Assembly (NCBI RefSeq): GCF_012328925.1
Contig: NZ_JAAXLS010000001.1
Coordinates: forward strand, 558,001 to 622,000
Length of the DNA stretch: 64,000 nt
Reading direction: 5' to 3'
Source of the DNA: Amycolatopsis acididurans
Lineage (GTDB): Bacteria > Actinomycetota > Actinomycetes > Mycobacteriales > Pseudonocardiaceae
The number at the start of each line of letters is the position of its first letter. Positions within the stretch are counted from its first letter, which is position 1. Both the position numbers and the translations under genes were made by a program. Shown here piece by piece: positions 41,869 to 50,494 of this stretch. A model generated the notes under the pieces. The model saw nothing but the letters and a program-made list of their open reading frames with translations. It did no database searches and had not been told where the DNA came from.

Positions 41869-44826
41869 ATGACCGACATCATCGCGGCGGAGGGCGACGT
41901 CGCATTCGACCCGACCGAGCAGATCGACCGTCTGCTGCGGGACGTGCGAAGCTCCCGCAGCGGCCTGACCGAGCGGGAAGCGCAGCGCCGGCTCATCCAC
42001 GCGGGCCGCAACGAACTGCGGCGCCGCGGCGGCAGACGATGGCCGCGGGAGCTGGCACGCCAGGTCACGCATCCGCTCGCGCTGTTGCTGTGGGCCGCGG
42101 CCGGGCTCGCGTGGGCGGTGGGGATCCACCCGGTGGGAATCGCCATCGTGGTGGTCATCGTGATCAACGCGGCCTTCGCGTTCGTGCAGGAGCGGCACGC
42201 CGAACGAGCCGTCGAAGCGCTGGCGGCGTTCCTGCCGATGCGGGCGAAGGTCGTACGGGACGGCCAGGAACGCGAGATCGAGGCCGCGGACCTGGTTCCC
42301 GGCGACGTGCTGGCGATCTCCGAAGGCGACCGGATCTCCGCCGACGCGCGGCTGCTCGACGGCGGCATCGAGGTGGACATGTCCGCGCTGACCGGCGAAT
42401 CGCTGCCGGTGTTCCGTTCCGCGGAGCTCACCGACGGTCACCTGCCGTTGCAGCAGGCGCGGGATCTGGTGTTCAGCGGCACTACGTGCACGGAGGGCGA
42501 GGCCCGCGCGGTCGTGTTCGCCACCGGTATGCGCACCGAACTCGGCCGGATCGCGGCCCTGTCCGAGCGGGTGGAACAGGACGAGAGCCCGCTGGAGAAG
42601 CAGGTCCGCCGGGTCGCGTGGCTCATCGCGCTGATCTCGGTGCTGCTGGGGGTGGCCTTCATCCCGGTGGCGACGTTCGGAGCGGGGCTGTCGTTTCTCA
42701 ACGCGGTGGTCTTCGCGGTCGGGCTGCTGGTGGGCAACGTGCCCGAGGGGCTGCTGCCGGTCATCACGCTGGCGCTGGCGATCGGGGTGCGGGGGCTGGC
42801 CCGGCGGGGTGCCGTGGTCAAACGGCTCAGCGCGGTGGAGACGCTGGGCTCGACGGACGTGATCTGCACGGACAAGACCGGCACGCTCACCGAGAACCGG
42901 ATGCGGGTCACGGCGATCGCCACCACGAGCGGCACCCACGATCCGGCCGGCCCGTCCTCCTCCGACGTGGCGCTGGCGCGCCTGGCCTGGGCGGCGGCGT
43001 GGTGCAACAACGCGCGGGCCGGCGGAATCGGCGATCCGACCGAGATCGCGCTGCTCGACGCCGCCGTCGCACTCGGGCACCCGGTGGACGCGCACGAGCG
43101 GGAGGCGGGGCGGCTGCGCCAGTTCCACTTCGACCCCGCCCGCAAACGGATGTCCACAGTGGACCAGCGCGACGGCGCGACGTGGATCTCCACCAAGGGC
43201 GCGCCGGAAATGGTGCTGCCACTGTGTTCGGGCGAACTCGAACCCGGCGGCCGGACGCATGCGCTGACCCTGTCGCGGCGCGCCGAACTGAGTGAGCTGG
43301 TCGACGGGTGGGCACGCAAGGGACTACGCCTGCTCGCGGTCGCCGAGCGCCGGCTGGACGCGGGCGAAGCGGTGCCCGCCGATCGCGACCGGGCGGAGCG
43401 GGATCTGGTGCTGCTGGGCGTCGTGGCGATGGTGGACCCGCCCCGGCCGGAAGTGGCCGACGCCGTGACCCGCTGCCACGAGGCCGGAATCCGGATCATC
43501 GTCATCACCGGCGATCACGGGCTGACCGCCGCCGCGATCGCCGAACAGGTCGGCATCACCCGTGGCGATCCGACGGTAATCAACGGCGAGGAACTCGAGA
43601 AGATGAGCGAGGACGAGCTCGACGCGCTGCTCGCGGGCCGCGGCGAGCTCATCTTCGCCCGGTCCTCGCCGGAGGCCAAGCTGCGCATCGCGGACGCCCT
43701 GCGCGATGCCGGGCACGTCGTGGCGATGACCGGCGACGGCGTGAACGACGCCCCGGCCCTGCGGCGCGCCGACATCGGGGTGGCGATGGGCCGTTCGGGC
43801 ACCGACGTCGCCCGCGAGGCCTCGACGATGGTGCTCACCGACGACAACTTCGCCACGATCACTGCGGCCGTGCAGGCCGGGCGCCGGGTCTACGACAACA
43901 TCCGCAAATTCATCTTCTACATCTTCGCCCATGCCACGCCGGAAATCGTCCCGTTCCTGGTGTTCGCGTTGTCCGGTGGCAAGGTGCCACTGCCGCTGAC
44001 CGTGTTGCTGCTGCTCGCGTTCGACGTCGGTACCGAAACCCTGCCCGCGCTCGCGCTGGGCCGTGAACCCGCCGAACCGGGCCTGATGCGGCGTTCGCCT
44101 CGCGGCCGCGACGAATCGGTGATCCGGGGCTCGATGCTGCTGCGCGCGTGGTTGTTCCTCGGCATCATCAGCGCCGCACTGGCGATGGCCGGGTTCTTCT
44201 ACGTCCTGCTGAAGGCGGGCTGGCACCCCGGCGACCCCACCGGTACCGGCGCGCCGCTGCACCACGCGTATCTGCAGGCCACCACGATGACGTTCCTCGG
44301 GATGGTGACAGGCCAGATCGGCACCGCGTTCGCCGCGCGCACCGAGCGCGCCTCGCTGCGCTCGATCGGCGTGTTGTCGAATCCGCTGCTGCTGTGGGGC
44401 ATCCTGTTCGAACTGGCGCTGGCGGCGCTGATCATCTACGTGCCGCCGTTCCAGGCCGCGCTCGGCACCGCGGCACTGACCCCGGACATGCTCGCCTTCG
44501 CCGCGCCGTTCCCGGTCATCGTGTGGGGCGCCGACGAGATCCGGCGCTGGCTGCTGCGGTCGACGCCGATGTTTGGCACCACCGGGCGGGTGGGTAGTAG
44601 GTCCCGCACAACCGAGGAGGTGCTCGCCATGGCAGGCGATGACAAGATGCAGAACAAGGCCGAAGAACTCAAGGGCCGCGCCAAAGAGGCGGCCGGCGAC
44701 GCCACCGGCAACGAGCAGTGGCAGGCCGAGGGCAAGGGTGACCAGGCCAAGGGCAACATCAAGCAGGCGGGCGAGAAGATCAAGGACGCCGCGAAGGGCG
44801 TCTTCGGCGACGATAAGGATCGCTGA
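41869..44826 (+). CDS. P2-type cation-transporting ATPase (CtpF / Na,K-ATPase-like) reading through into CsbD
   Basis: The open frame is 985 codons. The ATPase occupies about the first 905 residues: actuator [27 protein letters not shown] in helix 4, phosphorylation motif [17 protein letters not shown] nucleotide-binding region KGAPEMV and [10 protein letters not shown]. Helix 4 and the C-terminal helices ([19 protein letters not shown]) are closest in pattern to P2C Na,K-ATPases. M. tuberculosis CtpF (Rv1997) is a DosR-regulon P2 ATPase. No stop separates the pump from the CsbD sequence; TAGTAG at 44595-44600 is out of frame by one base. Either a true fusion or a one-base change. Confidence 0.88.
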   Translation: MTDIIAAEGDVAFDPTEQIDRLLRDVRSSRSGLTEREAQRRLIHAGRNELRRRGGRRWPRELARQVTHPLALLLWAAAGLAWAVGIHPVGIAIVVVIVINAAFAFVQERHAERAVEALAAFLPMRAKVVRDGQEREIEAADLVPGDVLAISEGDRISADARLLDGGIEVDMSALTGESLPVFRSAELTDGHLPLQQARDLVFSGTTCTEGEARAVVFATGMRTELGRIAALSERVEQDESPLEKQVRRVAWLIALISVLLGVAFIPVATFGAGLSFLNAVVFAVGLLVGNVPEGLLPVITLALAIGVRGLARRGAVVKRLSAVETLGSTDVICTDKTGTLTENRMRVTAIATTSGTHDPAGPSSSDVALARLAWAAAWCNNARAGGIGDPTEIALLDAAVALGHPVDAHEREAGRLRQFHFDPARKRMSTVDQRDGATWISTKGAPEMVLPLCSGELEPGGRTHALTLSRRAELSELVDGWARKGLRLLAVAERRLDAGEAVPADRDRAERDLVLLGVVAMVDPPRPEVADAVTRCHEAGIRIIVITGDHGLTAAAIAEQVGITRGDPTVINGEELEKMSEDELDALLAGRGELIFARSSPEAKLRIADALRDAGHVVAMTGDGVNDAPALRRADIGVAMGRSGTDVAREASTMVLTDDNFATITAAVQAGRRVYDNIRKFIFYIFAHATPEIVPFLVFALSGGKVPLPLTVLLLLAFDVGTETLPALALGREPAEPGLMRRSPRGRDESVIRGSMLLRAWLFLGIISAALAMAGFFYVLLKAGWHPGDPTGTGAPLHHAYLQATTMTFLGMVTGQIGTAFAARTERASLRSIGVLSNPLLLWGILFELALAALIIYVPPFQAALGTAALTPDMLAFAAPFPVIVWGADEIRRWLLRSTPMFGTTGRVGSRSRTTEEVLAMAGDDKMQNKAEELKGRAKEAAGDATGNEQWQAEGKGDQAKGNIKQAGEKIKDAAKGVFGDDKDR
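44589..44608. promoter_or_regulatory. DosR-box-like palindrome directly upstream of the CsbD start
   Basis: Core GGGTAGTAGGTCCC (44592-44605) with intact GGG and GTCCC halves, 23 bp before the CsbD ATG at 44629. It is inside the frame that joins the ATPase to CsbD and contains the out-of-frame TAGTAG. Its presence suggests CsbD was, or is, an independent unit. Confidence 0.5.
44629..44826 (+). CDS. CsbD-family stress protein (independent start inside the longer frame)
   Basis: Protein of 65 residues if started at ATG 44629: [19 protein letters not shown], then [27 protein letters not shown]. This is the full CsbD-like pattern of amphipathic, Lys/Glu/Ala-rich repeats, normally 60-70 residues. 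A strong ribosome-binding site GAGGAGG lies 8 bp upstream. CsbD proteins are induced by general stress; biochemical role unknown. The same frame extends back into the P-type ATPase without a stop, so a fused product is also possible. Confidence 0.85.
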   Translation: MAGDDKMQNKAEELKGRAKEAAGDATGNEQWQAEGKGDQAKGNIKQAGEKIKDAAKGVFGDDKDR

Positions 44827-44908
44827 CCGCTGTCGCGGCCGGCGATGAGTTCGGCGGACGGGCGGGGTCTATAAGGGTGAATCGCAAGCCGACGTCAGTG
44901 AGGCACCC

Positions 44909-45595
44909 ATGACCAACGCACTACCGCCCGTCGTCGACGCCGACACCTGGCAGCGCGAACTCGACGCGCTGCGGGCCAGGGAGAAGGCCGCGACCAGGGA
45001 ACTCGACGCGATCGCCGCACAACGCCGCCGCCTGCCGATGGTCCGGATGCCCGACTACACGCTGGAGGGCGCGGACGGGCCGGTCCGGCTGGCGGAGGTG
45101 TTCGACGGCAAATCGCAGCTGATCGTCTACAACCACATGTGGTTTCCCGGCCAGGAATGGCAGTGTCCCGGCTGCACGGGATTCACCTCCCAGTTCACGA
45201 GGCTGGAGTTCCTGGACAACTACGACGCCCGCTTCGTCATCGTCACCCAAGGCCCGATCGGGGAGGCACTCGCCTACAAGCGGCGGGTCGGGAACCGGAT
45301 GCCGTGGTACTCCACCGCCGGCAGCTCGTTCGGCGCGGACGTCGGCGCACCGCCCGACGGCGGGTTCGCGGTGAACGTGTTCCTGCGCGACGGCGACACG
45401 GTCTACCGCACCTGGCACACCACCGGCCGCGGCACCGAGCAGCTCGGTCACGCCTTCGCGCTGCTCGACGTGCTGCCCTACGGCCGCCAGGAGGAATGGC
45501 AGGACTCCCCGCGGGGGTGGCCGCAGTCGCCGACCTACACCCGGTGGGCGTCCTCGCAGGAGATCGCGGCGCTGTACGGCCCCGGAGAGGGCTAA
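44909..45595 (+). CDS. DUF899 thioredoxin-like protein
   Basis: Protein of 228 residues, DUF899 family (thioredoxin-fold dithiol-oxidoreductase-like). An N-terminal helical region (WQRELDALRAREKAATRELDAIAAQRRRLP) leads to YTLEGADGPVRLAEVFDGKSQLIVYN. A CPGC motif (WQCPGCTGF) stands at the thioredoxin active-site position, and later come FAVNVFLRDGDTVYRTWHTTGRG and LPYGRQEEWQDSP. ATG 44909. A short TATAAG-containing stretch lies upstream (44870-44880). It overlaps the convergent RNA-ligase-like gene by 4 bp. Substrate unknown. No DosR-like box. Confidence 0.87.
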   Translation: MTNALPPVVDADTWQRELDALRAREKAATRELDAIAAQRRRLPMVRMPDYTLEGADGPVRLAEVFDGKSQLIVYNHMWFPGQEWQCPGCTGFTSQFTRLEFLDNYDARFVIVTQGPIGEALAYKRRVGNRMPWYSTAGSSFGADVGAPPDGGFAVNVFLRDGDTVYRTWHTTGRGTEQLGHAFALLDVLPYGRQEEWQDSPRGWPQSPTYTRWASSQEIAALYGPGEG

Positions 45596-46116
45596 CTCCG
45601 CCCGGCCGAGAACGGAAAACGCCGCACAAGCCGCCATCGCGTGGTGAACGTGGCCAGCCACGCTTCGGTGAGGTGGGTGGTCAGCGGGAGCGCGTCCTCG
45701 ACCGAACGCGCCAGCTCGGTGGCGTCGTCCGGCCCGGCGTCCATGGCGACGGTCAGGTGCGGCTCGACGGTGTCGCCGAACCGGCCGCCGTAGGGCGACA
45801 CCCCTGGCCACTCATGCCGTAACGCGGCGATCAGGTCGGTGAGCGGACCGGCCGGTTCCGGTCGCAGGAACACGAACCCGTCGCGGTGGTGGCAGCGCTC
45901 GAACCGGACCTCCACCGCCGCGCGCGGCGCGAGCAGATCCGCGATCTTCGCGAGCGCGGGCTCGCCGAGTTCGCCGGCGGGCAGGAACGGGTACAACAGC
46001 GAGATGTGCGCGGGCAGACCACGCCGCGCCGCCGACGATCGCTGCGCGGCGCGCGCCAGCAGCGGGTCGGCGGCGGGCACCGGAATCGCCAGCACACTGC
46101 GTCCGTCGGCGGTCAT
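45592..46116 (-). CDS. 2'-5' RNA ligase / phosphoesterase-like protein
   Basis: Protein of 174 residues with the two His motifs of the 2H phosphoesterase superfamily: HISLLYPF (about 38-45) and HLTVAM (about 122-127), plus FERCHHRDGFVFLRPEP and PGVSPYGGRFGDTVEP between. These enzymes open or join cyclic phosphates on RNA or small nucleotides. The start is set at ATG 46116 because the longer frame crosses into the TetR gene, whose stop is 14 bp upstream. Substrate unknown. Confidence 0.85.
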   Translation of the reverse strand: MTADGRSVLAIPVPAADPLLARAAQRSSAARRGLPAHISLLYPFLPAGELGEPALAKIADLLAPRAAVEVRFERCHHRDGFVFLRPEPAGPLTDLIAALRHEWPGVSPYGGRFGDTVEPHLTVAMDAGPDDATELARSVEDALPLTTHLTEAWLATFTTRWRLVRRFPFSAGRS

Positions 46117-46130
46117 GGCCGGCCCGGGGT

Positions 46131-46745
46131 TCAGCGCCGGCCGATCGAGCCGACCCAGCTCTCGGTGAGCACGTCCAGCATCTCTTCGCGATCCACGCCC
46201 CAGTGTCCCGGCGTCCAGTGGCGCGCCACGTGGTCGAGTTCGGTGATCGCGATGACGCTGCGGAAATGCCGGGTACTCGCCGGGAAACGGCCGGCGCGGT
46301 CCAGGCCGTCCTTGACGTCGCCGATGGCTTCGTTCAGCCACGTGTCGAGGAGTTCGCGGATCTCCGGATCGACGGCCGCGGCCTCGAACGCGGCGGTGGT
46401 GTAGGGGCGGATCGCGTCCCAGCGCTGCGAGATCGCCGCGAGCCACGCGCGGATCCGCTTCCGCGAGCCGTCCTCGACCACCGCGACCAACTCGTCCGCG
46501 GTCGAGCCGTGCGCCGCGGAGGGGACCCGGTCGAGTTCGGCGTTGAGCCGTTCGGAGATCAGCGCCTTCATCAGGTCGACCTTCGAGGGAAAGTACGCGT
46601 AGAACGTCACGCGCGTGGTGCCGGCCGCGGTGGCGATGTCGTCGACCTTCGTCGTCGCATAGCCCTTCGACACGAACAAGTCCAGCCCGGCATCCAGCAG
46701 GAGCTTGCGTGTCATCTCCTTCTGCGCCTCACGAAGCGTCGCCAT
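46131..46745 (-). CDS. TetR/AcrR family transcriptional regulator
   Basis: Protein of 204 residues: helix-turn-helix at the N-terminus (TRKLLLDAGLDLFVSKGYATTKVDDIATAAGTTRVTFYAYF, about 12-52) and a helical ligand domain. Start 46745 (MATLREAQ) avoids a longer frame that would run through the operator. Divergent from an MFS exporter. AT-rich operator-like repeats in front of the exporter and of the hydrolase operon point to control of the whole 46-55 kb cluster. The inducer is probably a substrate of the cluster (inference). Confidence 0.9.
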   Translation of the reverse strand: MATLREAQKEMTRKLLLDAGLDLFVSKGYATTKVDDIATAAGTTRVTFYAYFPSKVDLMKALISERLNAELDRVPSAAHGSTADELVAVVEDGSRKRIRAWLAAISQRWDAIRPYTTAAFEAAAVDPEIRELLDTWLNEAIGDVKDGLDRAGRFPASTRHFRSVIAITELDHVARHWTPGHWGVDREEMLDVLTESWVGSIGRR

Positions 46746-46816
46746 GACCACAGCGTAGAGCACGGCGACCGTAATGCGTGCTCGCTGCTCGTCCTCGATA
46801 CGGATCGATAACATAC

Positions 46817-46836
46817 TTGACTTAATGTAAAGTCAA
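46817..46836. promoter_or_regulatory. TetR operator-like inverted repeat TTGACTT-N6-AAGTCAA
   Basis: Perfect 7-bp arms TTGACTT (46817-46823) and AAGTCAA (46830-46836), spacer AATGTA, in an AT-rich patch between the TetR and MFS genes. The TTGAC could also be a -35 element. A related sequence occurs at 48493-48512. Confidence 0.7.
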
Positions 46837-46893
46837 ATGACATCTTGCTCGTCGAACGGGCCGTCCGGCCTCTCGACAAGGAAGAAGTCCGCA

Positions 46894-48501
46894 ATGACGC
46901 AGACCGCTCCGCGCAAGCAGGCCTACCCCGCCACGGTGGTCGCCGGCTGCTTCGCCGTACTTCTCGCGCAGGTGGCGTACTCGCTGCCGGGTGCGCTCAA
47001 CGGCACGTTCCAGCAGGAGTTCCAGGCCAACGGTGCCCAGCTGACCTGGATCACGGCCGCGTTCGCGATCCCGATGGTCGTCTTCGAACTCACCACCGGT
47101 GTGATCGGCGATCTGTTCGGCCGCAAGCGGCTGCTGCAGGCGGGCGCCCTGCTCACGGTCGCGGGTTCGCTCGTGTGTTACTCCGCCGGCACGGTCGCCG
47201 TCCTCTGGATCGGGCAGATCGTCGGCGGCCTCGGCGCGGCGATCCTCTACCCGACGTCGCTGGCCATGCTGGCCGCGGCGAGCCCGACCCAGGAGGCCCG
47301 GTCCAGGGCCATCGCCGTATGGGCCGGATTCCTCTCGATCGGCGCCGCGATCTCGCCGTTGATGGGCGGTTGGCTCGCGCAGGACGCGAGCTGGCGCACG
47401 TCCTATCTCGTGGTGATCGCGGCCGCGCTCGTCTCGATCGTGATCACCCGGTTCGCCGCCGACTCCTCGGCCCCGCAGGGCCGCGAACTCGACGTCCCCG
47501 GCCAGGTCACGCTGGCGCTGGGCCTGATCGCGGTCCTGTTCGCCGCGACCCAGGGTTCCGAGTCCGGCTTCGCCCGCCCGGAGATCATCGGGGCCTTCTC
47601 CGGCGGCGCGCTGCTGCTGGCCGCGTTCGTCGCCATCGAGCTACGGACCGACGTCCCGCTGCTGCACCTGAAGATCTTCGCCAACCGCTCCTACGCGATC
47701 ATCGCCGTCGCGACGGTCGTCGGCATGTTCGCCTTCCTCGCCACCTGCTACTCGATGAGCATCTGGCTCGGCGCCATCCAGCACCAGAGCGCGCTCAAGA
47801 TCGGCATCCTGTTCCTGTTCATCCAGGGGCCCGCGTTCCTGCTGGTGCCGCTCGTGTCGCAGCTGATCCGGCGGTTCTCACCGCGCTGGATGCTGACCAC
47901 CGGGTTCGCGTTCATCGCCGTCAGCGGCATCTGGTGCTCGACCTTCGACGTCCGTGACATGAGCTGGACCCGGTTCATCCCGCCACTGCTCGTGCTCGGC
48001 ATCGGCTTCGCGCTGACCGTCGGCTCGCTCACGGCGGTCGCGATCAACTCCGTTCCGCTGCGGCTCGCGGGCATGGCCAGTGCCACCACGAACCTGTTGC
48101 GGGACTTCGGTTTCGCGCTCGGGCCGGTGCTCATCGCCGCCTTCGCGGTCAGCCGGGCCAACGGCGAGCTGACGGCGAACATCGGCGGGGCGCTTGCCGG
48201 ATCGGGCCTGAAACAGCCCTACACCGCCGTCGCGGGCGGTATCGCGCAGGAAGGTGGCGCGATGGCGGTCAACTCGATGCCGGTCGTGCCCGGCGCGGGC
48301 CCCGGCCTCCCGCCCGTCGCGATGCCGCAGAACCTGCACACGCTGGCGTTCGAGTCGCTCGGGCACGCCTACGGCCTGGCGTTCCTGCTCGCCGGGCTGT
48401 GTGCGGCGGGCGCGGGACTGCTGACGCTGGCGGGACTCTTCCGGTCGAAGAGCGCCGACGCCGAAGAGCAGGTTTACGTCGCTGAAACTGCCTTGACATG
48501 A
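46894..48501 (+). CDS. MFS transporter, DHA2 (14-TM) drug:proton antiporter type
   Basis: Protein of 535 residues with about 14 membrane helices. The DHA2 signatures WITAAFAIPMVVFELTTGVIGDLFGRKRLL and GQIVGGLGAAILYPTSLAML are visible. A long loop near the C-terminus (about 445-490) joins the last helices. Probably exports the compound, or a product, handled by the downstream hydrolases. ATG 46894 follows GGAAGAAG; an upstream ATG at 46837 adjoins the operator and lacks a ribosome-binding site. Regulated by the divergent TetR, judging from the operator. Confidence 0.92.
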   Translation: MTQTAPRKQAYPATVVAGCFAVLLAQVAYSLPGALNGTFQQEFQANGAQLTWITAAFAIPMVVFELTTGVIGDLFGRKRLLQAGALLTVAGSLVCYSAGTVAVLWIGQIVGGLGAAILYPTSLAMLAAASPTQEARSRAIAVWAGFLSIGAAISPLMGGWLAQDASWRTSYLVVIAAALVSIVITRFAADSSAPQGRELDVPGQVTLALGLIAVLFAATQGSESGFARPEIIGAFSGGALLLAAFVAIELRTDVPLLHLKIFANRSYAIIAVATVVGMFAFLATCYSMSIWLGAIQHQSALKIGILFLFIQGPAFLLVPLVSQLIRRFSPRWMLTTGFAFIAVSGIWCSTFDVRDMSWTRFIPPLLVLGIGFALTVGSLTAVAINSVPLRLAGMASATTNLLRDFGFALGPVLIAAFAVSRANGELTANIGGALAGSGLKQPYTAVAGGIAQEGGAMAVNSMPVVPGAGPGLPPVAMPQNLHTLAFESLGHAYGLAFLLAGLCAAGAGLLTLAGLFRSKSADAEEQVYVAETALT

Positions 48502-48512
48502 CGTAAAGCAAA
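48493..48512. promoter_or_regulatory. Second TetR operator-like site before the hydrolase operon
   Basis: TTGACAT-GACGTA-AAGCAAA (48493-48512) matches the site at 46817-46836 in TTGAC, GTA and AAG at identical spacing, overlapping the end of the MFS gene. A nearby TTGACAGTATCTAAGTTGAC stretch (48513-48532) repeats TTGAC twice more. It suggests joint control of exporter and hydrolases. Confidence 0.6.
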
Positions 48513-48548
48513 TTGACAGTATCTAAGTTGACGGCGAAAGGAGTGACT

Positions 48549-49520
48549 GTGACAGGCGCGCAGACCGTGAACACCGTCCTCGGCCCCGTTCCCGCGCACG
48601 AGCTGGGAATCGTCGCGGTGCACGAGGCTTTGCTGTCGGTGCTTCCGGGCGCCGAGCACGCGTTCGACATCACCATCGACCGCGCCGAGATCTTCGGGAC
48701 GCTGGCGGCGAAGCTGCGGGACTTCCGCGAGCTCGGCGGCGGCACGATCGTCGACGCGACCGGCATGTGCCACGGCCGGGACGTGCGGTTGTACGAGGCT
48801 CTCTCGCGCTCGACGGGAGTGCACATCGTGGCCTCCACCGGCATGGGCCCGGAGGGGATGCTCGGCGGCTATTTCCTGACGCCGCAGACGAACCCGCCGA
48901 CTCCGTGGCCCGCCGAGAAGTTCGCCGACCTGTTCGGCAGGGAGATCACCGAGGGCATGGTGGTGCCGCGGGTGGAGCGCCGTGGCGCCGCGGGCATCGT
49001 GGTCACGGCCGCGACGGCCGCGGGCATGACGGCCACCGACGAGAGCCTCCTGCGCGGCGCGGCCCGTACCGCACTGACCACGGGCGTGCCGGTCTCGTTC
49101 CGCTACGGCGCGGACGCGGTGCGGGAGCTGGACATCGTACTGGACGAGCAGCTGCCCGCCGATCGCGTCGTCGTCGGCGGGCTGGACCGCAAGGACGCCG
49201 TCGCCTCAGGCGCCCCGTTCGCCGTGGCCCGGCGCGGGGCCTACGTCGCGTTCGACCACGTGGGTGCCGACGGCGGCAGCGGCGACACCGAGCGCGCCGC
49301 ACTGGTCGCCGATCTCGTCGGGGCAGGCCACGGCCGCCGGATCCTGGTGTCCTGCAACGCGATCGGCGTCGCGAAGGGGCACCCCGGCAACGACCTGCCC
49401 TACGGCCACGTCCTGTCGGCGTTCGTCCCGCTGCTCGCCGCGCGGGGCCTCGGCGACGAGGAGATCGAACAGATCCTCGTCGGCAACCCGCGGGATCTGC
49501 TGACCGCGCACGGAAAGTGA
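48549..49520 (+). CDS. Phosphotriesterase-family protein lacking the metal ligands (probable pseudoenzyme)
   Basis: Protein of 323 residues, paralogue of the next gene (shared VNTVLGPVP, ELGIVAVHE, GRDV, STGVHIVA). Against that gene five of six binuclear-metal ligands are changed: the second His of HxH is Ala27 (VHEA), the carboxylated Lys is Val, the two barrel His are Arg and Gly, and the Asp is Asn (SCNA). Hydrolysis is therefore unlikely. It may be a structural or regulatory partner of the active paralogue (inference). Start GTG 48549 after AAAGGAG; GTG 48543 is an alternative. Confidence 0.85.
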   Translation: MTGAQTVNTVLGPVPAHELGIVAVHEALLSVLPGAEHAFDITIDRAEIFGTLAAKLRDFRELGGGTIVDATGMCHGRDVRLYEALSRSTGVHIVASTGMGPEGMLGGYFLTPQTNPPTPWPAEKFADLFGREITEGMVVPRVERRGAAGIVVTAATAAGMTATDESLLRGAARTALTTGVPVSFRYGADAVRELDIVLDEQLPADRVVVGGLDRKDAVASGAPFAVARRGAYVAFDHVGADGGSGDTERAALVADLVGAGHGRRILVSCNAIGVAKGHPGNDLPYGHVLSAFVPLLAARGLGDEEIEQILVGNPRDLLTAHGK

Positions 49521-49528
49521 GAAGTCCA

Positions 49529-50479
49529 ATGTCCAAAGTGAACACCGTGCTCGGCCCCGTCCCGCCCGAAGAGCTGGGGATCGTGGCCGTGCACGAGCAC
49601 ATCGGCTACGGCATGCCCGGATCCGAACTGGACACCAGATGGTGGAAGACGCCCGAAGAGCGCTACGCCGAGACGGTGCCGAAGCTGCGCCGGTTCCACG
49701 AGCACGGCGGCGGGACCTTCGTGGACGTGACCGGGATCTGCAACGGCCGCGACGTCGACTACTACAAGTCCCTGTCCGCGAAGACCGGAGTCCACATCGT
49801 CGCCTGCACCGGTTTCGTCGGCGGGGACACCGCGCTGCCGTTCTTCGCCGACGCGAGCGTGGAGTACCTGACCCGGCAGTTCGTGCACGAGATCACCGTC
49901 GGCATCGGCGGCACCGGCAGCCGCGCCGGCGTCATCAAGGTCGGTGTCAGCCGCGGCGGCCGGATGACCGAGCTGGACAAGCGCATCTACCGGGCCGCCG
50001 CGCGCGCCGCACTCGCCACCGGCGTGCCGATCCTGACCCACCTGGCCATCGACGCCGAGAACGCGATCGCCATCTTCGGCGAGGAAGGGCTGCCGCTGGA
50101 CCGTGTCCTTTTCGGACACGCCGACGACGGCGTGAACGCGGAGAAGACGCGGGACACCTGGATCGCGGAGCAGGGCGGCCGCGTCGGCTTCGACACCTTC
50201 GGCTACGAGACCGAACTCGAGGACCCGCCGTTCTGGGCCCGCCCGCGCAAGCAACGCCTCGACCACTTCCTGCGGTTCATCGACGGTCACCTGGACAAGG
50301 CACTGGCCTCCGCCGACGCCAACTGCAGCCCGCTGGGCTGGCCGGGCGTGCAGGGCCACAGCGTGAACTACATCGTCGAAGACCTCTTCCCGGACCTGCG
50401 CGAGGCCGGGGTGGACGAGGCCACCATCACGACGCTGTTCGTCGACAACCCCGCCGACTTCCTGACGATCCGGAACTGA
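49529..50479 (+). CDS. Phosphotriesterase-family metal hydrolase (lactonase/esterase-like)
   Basis: Protein of 316 residues, amidohydrolase-superfamily TIM barrel with all ligands visible: His22 and His24 (VHEH), Lys137 (VIKVG, carboxylated in the family), His171 (LTHLA), His197 (FGHADD), Asp263 (SADANC). Relatives hydrolyse phosphotriesters, lactones such as acyl-homoserine lactones, or carboxylic esters; the substrate cannot be told here. ATG 49529, 8 bp after the pseudoenzyme paralogue, so they are co-translated in equal terms. A FAD monooxygenase follows after 15 bp. Confidence 0.9.
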   Translation: MSKVNTVLGPVPPEELGIVAVHEHIGYGMPGSELDTRWWKTPEERYAETVPKLRRFHEHGGGTFVDVTGICNGRDVDYYKSLSAKTGVHIVACTGFVGGDTALPFFADASVEYLTRQFVHEITVGIGGTGSRAGVIKVGVSRGGRMTELDKRIYRAAARAALATGVPILTHLAIDAENAIAIFGEEGLPLDRVLFGHADDGVNAEKTRDTWIAEQGGRVGFDTFGYETELEDPPFWARPRKQRLDHFLRFIDGHLDKALASADANCSPLGWPGVQGHSVNYIVEDLFPDLREAGVDEATITTLFVDNPADFLTIRN

Positions 50480-50494
50480 GACGAAAGAGAACCG

